Assembly (NCBI GenBank): GCA_025765615.1
Contig: JAIVFJ010000040.1
Coordinates: 248,001 to 312,000, forward strand
Length of the DNA: 64,000 nucleotides
Direction of reading: 5' to 3'
DNA from: Zopfochytrium polystomum
Lineage: Eukaryota > Chytridiomycota > Chytridiomycetes > Chytridiales > Chytridiaceae
Part shown: one piece after another, positions 60,018 to 64,000 of the stretch
How positions within the stretch are numbered: the stretch's first letter is position 1
Layout of the letters: every line of letters begins with the position of its first letter
Notes under the pieces: generated by a model
What the model saw: the letters and a program-made list of their open reading frames with translations, nothing else
What the model was told of the DNA's origin: nothing
The model's database searches: none
Program-made: the position numbers and the translations under genes

Positions 60018-60370
60018 TGTTATGAATCACCCTCTGGAAACCTCTGGAACCTTCCAGAACATTCCTTCATGGAACCTTCTGGAACCTTCTGGAACCTTCT
60101 AGAACATTCCTTCATGGAACCTTGTGGAACCTTCTGGAACCTTCTTTGCTTTCCTGACTTGTCTTGTTGTCATTGGTATCATTGGTATCATTGCATTACT
60201 AATTGCTCTTTCTGGAACTTTCTTGGAGTCTTGACAAGGAACACTCTCAAAAGGTATAAAAGGGGGATGGGGGACCTGTCCCATCCCTCAAGTGAATTAT
60301 TGTTTCCAATACAATCATCACTCCTCTCAGTTCCTTGTCTGCCTTGTCCTGTCCTGCCCTGTTCCTGACA
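60018..60370 (+). repeat. 3' LTR (353 bp)
   Basis: Same length as the 5' LTR and, by reading, the same sequence, including the heat-shock-element array and TATA box. Its promoter would point into the DIRS-like relic on the right. Confidence 0.95.
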
Positions 60371-62770
60371 GCTCTGCTCCTCACAATCCTGCTCCTGCAG
60401 GCCCTGGGGTTCCTCATCAAGTGGGAGAAGTTGGAGCTGCCCGAAACCGTTCGCCAGTTCATTGGACTACAGTGGGATCTGCATCGGGGCCTTGTCTCCC
60501 TCCCGGAGAAACGCCTAGCAGCATTGCGGGCGTGCTTGCGACTGGCTGCACACTCCGACCGCCTCCCATTGAAGAAGGTTGCAGCGATTCTAGGGACGAT
60601 ACAGTCAGCCTCCCTGGCGCTCCCAGCGGCAGTGATTTTCGCTCGCTCTCTCCAATGCAACCAGAATCAGGTTGTCAAGCAGAAGGTGGCCCCCCTCCCG
60701 GTGACAGGAGTGCAGAAAGCGTGGGCGTGCCTCTGGGTCAAAATCTCCCAGCAGTCAAGTGGCCCTGTGGAAGCTGCTGAGCATGCTTCAGGACTGGAAT
60801 GGACGGTCCTTCCTTCCACAGGCTCCGACTCTCATCTTGACAGCCAACGCGACGCCCTCTCATGGGTGGGGGGGTCATGTGCTCCTACCTGGATTGCTGA
60901 GTCCCCTACGGCTGGGAGAGCCGTGGTCTCTGGCGCTGCTGCATCGATTTTTTTCCAGAAATTCCGGCTGCCACAATTGCTTTGGCAATTTCAGGCCAAC
61001 GTCTTGGGCGTCTGATTTTGAACAACATCCTCGAAGCCCTAGCGCATGTACGTCTCGCACAGCTGCTCGACCGTCGCAGTCTCCTGCCCCCAGGGTCACT
61101 TCCTTCACCAGTCGGACAACACCCCCACAGTGTTCTACATAAACTGAGGCAGGGGCGCTCGAGCAGATCGCCTCTCGCAGACCGTGGAGATCCTCCTTCG
61201 AGGTCACCTGTCAGTGGGTTCTTCCTGCAAGGCAGAACATATTCCAGGGGACCTGAACATACTGGCCGACGTGGACTCTCGCCAACCAGCTGACCCAGCG
61301 GGATGGACTCTGTCCTCCTTGCTGTTTCGCCAGTTCGACTGGCTGTAGGCCCCCATTCCATCGACCTCTTTGCGTCTGGGCTCAACTCCTGGTGCACCTG
61401 ATACTGCTCCCGGAATCGCCTGGATCCCCTGGCAGTTGGTCACGACGCTTTTGCAGTGACCTGGGTGGGCGAGAACGCCTGGATTCACCCACCATGGGTT
61501 CTCCTGACTCGCGTCTTGGCCACCATTTGCAGGACTGGAGCGGAAGCGACAGTTATGACCCCCTTCTGGCCATCCCAGGCCTGGTTTCCGTTAGCACAAG
61601 AGATGGCAGTCGCCCCCCCCCCCCCCCCCGTTCAAGCTGCCTCCTGGGTCACACTTGTGGGAGGAGACCAGCCAGCCAGCGCGGCCTCACCCAATTGGGC
61701 CAGCAGTCATCTGGCGGCTCAGCAGGAGATTGCAGGACTCGGCCGCCTTTCGCATGCGGCTGTTGAGCTCCTCTCCGCCTCCAATGCCCCGACTACCATG
61801 GCGACATTGGCGGCAGTTTTCGGTTCGCACTTCTCTATTGCAGGGGCCTAGCTTAAGGCACTCCTACGCAGCATGCACCGGGCCTGCCCGAGCCCACGGC
61901 AGGCGTTCCAATCCTCAAGGCCAGCGTTCGATATCGAGATTCTGTGGAATTACCTTGAAAGCGCCATGGCAGATAACGCAGCTCTGCCCACCCGCACCTT
62001 GCAGGCAAAATTCTGTCGCCTGCTGATGATGATGGACTGGTGACGACTGGCTGACATCGGCCACATCCCTGACGCTACCCTTGTCATAGACGCAAAGGCC
62101 GTCCGCTATCAAATGTTTCGCCTGAAGATTTGGTCCCCTGGTGACCCCGACCTGACCACCGTGCGGTCGCTTCCCCGGGACCCCTCGCCTGCCTTGGATG
62201 TTGGCGCCATCGCCCTTGAGATCAGGGCGCCCGTGGCGCCGTCCCGGAGATGAAGCGTGTGGGAAGCCGCAATTTGGTTTTCTCCTACGTGCCTCTGGCC
62301 CTCATGTGGACTTCATCGATTCCAGCGGGGGGAGTCTCCGCCATGCAGTTCAGGATGTGATGACAGCAGCAGGCATCCCACACGTGTCCTCACACGGCTT
62401 TACTCCTCACGACATCATCGACGCAGCAGCCTCCATGATGCTGGCGCTTGGTTTGGGCGAGGACTCAGTTTGCGACGGCCGGTGGCGTTCCAAAGCAACG
62501 CTCCGGCAACATTATGAAGATCTTTGGCGTCTTGGGGACCCAATTCCAGCGGCCTTCTTGTCCTGCGATTGCCTCACCCCTCGGGCACTGAGAGCGGTGG
62601 CAGCTCGAGTTCCGTTTGAGGGTCATCTCGCCGCGCTCGCCCACAGGGCAGGCGGTGGCAGTCCCAGCTGCCCAGCGGTCTGCTCAGACGAAGTAGCACC
62701 CTGGGCTGACCAACACAGGAGATTGTCTCAGCGTAGTGATTCATGCAGCTTAAGCTGTGATCTCTGAGGA
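60371..62770 (+). pseudogene. Decayed DIRS-like (tyrosine-recombinase) retrotransposon coding region
   Basis: Starts directly at the LTR edge inside a reverse transcriptase: LLLQALGFLIKWEKLELPET, then FIGLQWDLHRGLVSLPEKRL and AAILGTIQSASLALPAAVIF are typical of DIRS/Ngaro RT. After frame changes, RNase H-region fragments occur (VPGDLN-like, DVDSRQPADPAGWTLSSLLF, FAVTWVGENAWIHPPWVLL, FWPSQAWFPLAQEM). From about 62040 a tyrosine recombinase remnant follows (RLADIGHIPDATLVIDAKAV, FRLKIWSPGDPDLTTVRSL, SHGFTPHDIIDAAASMMLAL, GRWRSKATLRQHY). The HxxR catalytic Arg is replaced, and several stops and frameshifts interrupt it. The 5' part of RT and any gag are missing. A C17 run at about 61613-61629 adds to the disruption. 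Dead copy. Confidence 0.75.
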
Positions 62771-63210
62771 GGGAGGCCCAGGGTGCTTTCCCTCCCACAC
62801 CCTGGGCTCTCCCCCTCCTTCTCCTCTTCACAGTCGGGTTTCTTTCCCTTTGGCAGCCTTCACCGACTTCTCCCCTTATCCTCACTAGTCATTGCGGCTG
62901 GCATCGTCTGGCGCACATATACCCTTACTCCTAGTCTTATGGCGCTGGTTTTTCCTGGGCAGTCTTTTTTCCCCACAGGGGTTTTTTTGTCCGGGTTTTT
63001 TCCCAGTCCCCTGGTGCTCACGCATCTCCCAGCCTCTCTCTTCGCTCTCTCGTCGCTCCGACTGAGCGAAAAAAAGATTGGCTTTTTTCATTTTTTTGTT
63101 TGGTTTTTGACCAAGATGCTCAGACTGAGCGGAACAAAGCTTTGACAAGTACCCTGGGCCGACCGACACAGGAGATTGCGGCTTAAGCTGCATGAATCGC
63201 TACGCTGAGA
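62698..63210 (+). repeat. DIRS-type terminal repeats: 28-nt direct repeat with 30-nt inverted partner
   Basis: A 28-nt word starting ACCCTGGGC and ending AGGAGATTG is at 62698-62725 and again at 63151-63178 (two mismatches). The 30 nt after the first copy (62726-62755) recur as reverse complement at 63181-63210 (one mismatch). Mixed direct and inverted repeats around a non-coding tail fit DIRS-group termini. Confidence 0.65.
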
Positions 63211-64000
63211 CAGAAAGAGAGAGAAAGAGACAGGCAGACAGACTTGGGTCACTTGCGCTCTGACCGAAGTTCGTGGCTGTCGCCCCGAAGGACTCATGGG
63301 GTGAGAGAGAGAAACAGAGAGAGAGAGACAGAGACAGACAGACAGCCATTCCAAGGAGGAAATGCAAATGCAGAGTAAACGAGAGAGAAAGAGGGACAAC
63401 AGACAGACAGACAGACCACGATCTAAATAAACAGACAAAGTGGATGAATCAGAGACAAATGATTTGTCTGAGTGCTGCGCCATTTTTCTTAGGACAGACT
63501 TTTTCAAGGACAGTACCTATCAGACTCCTCCTTAGCCTAAATCCTCGTCCCACAGCGCAGGCCTCGGAATCAACTATCTTTACAAACGTAACCCAATCTT
63601 CAGGAAGTGCTATCTCTAAGAATTTAGATTTGCACGACTCTGAACCTTTCTTTCCCCCTTTTTAAGGAAGTGTGAGACTCTACTCACTCGTTTGACACTG
63701 GTATCCGGGCCCTAGAGTGAAGGAAAGCAAACAATAGGCTATTAACTTCATTGGCCTGTTGTCTAGGGGGTGTTTCAACCCTACTACTTGCCTAGTCCAT
63801 GAGTATCCCTTCTGATTTCAGAGGAACAATCCTCTGAAGGATCAATGCGGGAGCACCGATTACTCGCGTGGCTGTGGGCTTGTGCGAGGGGAAACAGAAG
63901 GGCACTCCCAAGGCTCAACACAACTGCAGAATAAAGAGAGAGAAGAGGGTAACAGGGGTTCTTATCTCAGAACCTAATCTCAAATGCAACAGGAGCAGTT
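63211..64000. other. Right end: simple repeats, then non-coding sequence
   Basis: GA-rich and (CAGA)n repeats (about 63215-63240, 63300-63345, 63380-63420), then about 580 bp without any supported feature up to the window edge. Confidence 0.45.

Larger units (their letters stand above)
55066..60370 (+). mobile_element. Complete Ty3/gypsy chromovirus (Tf1/sushi-like) LTR retrotransposon
   Basis: A 5305-bp element with 353-bp LTRs (TG..CA ends), an 11-nt self-complementary primer-binding site two bases after the 5' LTR, gag (55459-56382), overlapping pol (56298-60017), and a purine tract (AAAAGGGGGAGA, about 60003-60014) next to the 3' LTR. Domain order protease-RT-RNase H-integrase-chromodomain defines a chromovirus. 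No stop or frameshift is seen in gag or pol other than the expected -1 shift, and the LTRs appear identical, so the copy is young and could be active. The 5-bp flanks differ (GTCCC on the left, GCTCT on the right), so no target-site duplication is visible. Confidence 0.95.

Overview
The window is nuclear DNA of a flagellated (zoosporic) fungus, probably a chytrid-grade or blastocladiomycete-grade lineage. The fungal side rests on a Zn2Cys6 transcription factor with a fungal-specific regulatory domain, a fungal-type PKA catalytic subunit, an ARA2-type dehydrogenase and a Tf1/sushi-type chromovirus. The flagellar side rests on an intraflagellar transport protein (IFT57) and a leucine-rich-repeat/guanylate-kinase protein (LRGUK), families largely restricted to ciliated eukaryotes. 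Genes are split by many short GT..AG introns, coding DNA is GC-rich, and intergenic and intronic DNA carries long poly(T)/poly(A) runs and (CT)n, (TG)n, (CAGA)n microsatellites. All exon joins were made by eye from splice sites and family resemblance.

Layout, 0-54 kb (gene-dense): an edge-truncated gene with a zinc-ribbon segment (-), IFT57 (-), a helical-repeat/TPR-like protein (-), FMC1 (+), an SH3 membrane protein (-), a multipass membrane protein (+), ARA2-like sugar dehydrogenase (-) facing a lactonase-like amidohydrolase (+), PKA catalytic subunit (-), a class V-like myosin (+), neuronal calcium sensor NCS1 (+), an amino-acid permease (-), a CaMKK-like kinase (+), CCT4 (-), mercaptopyruvate sulfurtransferase (+), LRGUK (-), CDC50 (+), adenylate kinase (+), a long low-complexity protein (+) and a Zn2Cys6 factor (-). 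Calcium and cAMP signalling (NCS1, CaMKK, PKA), flagellar biology (IFT57, LRGUK), membrane traffic (myosin, CDC50) and sugar-lactone chemistry (ARA2/lactonase) are represented. Apart from the ARA2/lactonase pair there is no sign of operon-like grouping.

Layout, 54-64 kb (mobile DNA): a structurally complete Ty3/gypsy chromovirus (55066-60370) with two 353-bp LTRs that I read as identical, open gag and pol, and a C-terminal chromodomain. It abuts a decayed tyrosine-recombinase (DIRS-like) retrotransposon (60371 to about 63210).

The most striking signals are in the chromovirus. (1) Each LTR holds a 100-bp array of 20 phased pentamers, 17 of which fit the heat-shock-factor consensus, plus a perfect three-pentamer element about 30 bp upstream of a TATA box. 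(2) An 11-nt self-priming primer-binding site matches the predicted 5' end of the transcript. (3) A C CCA AAC slippery site is followed by a potential pseudoknot in the gag-pol overlap. Together these suggest a recently active, possibly heat-inducible retrotransposon. Outside it, the myosin lacks room for a DIL cargo domain and ends in a hydrophobic segment instead.
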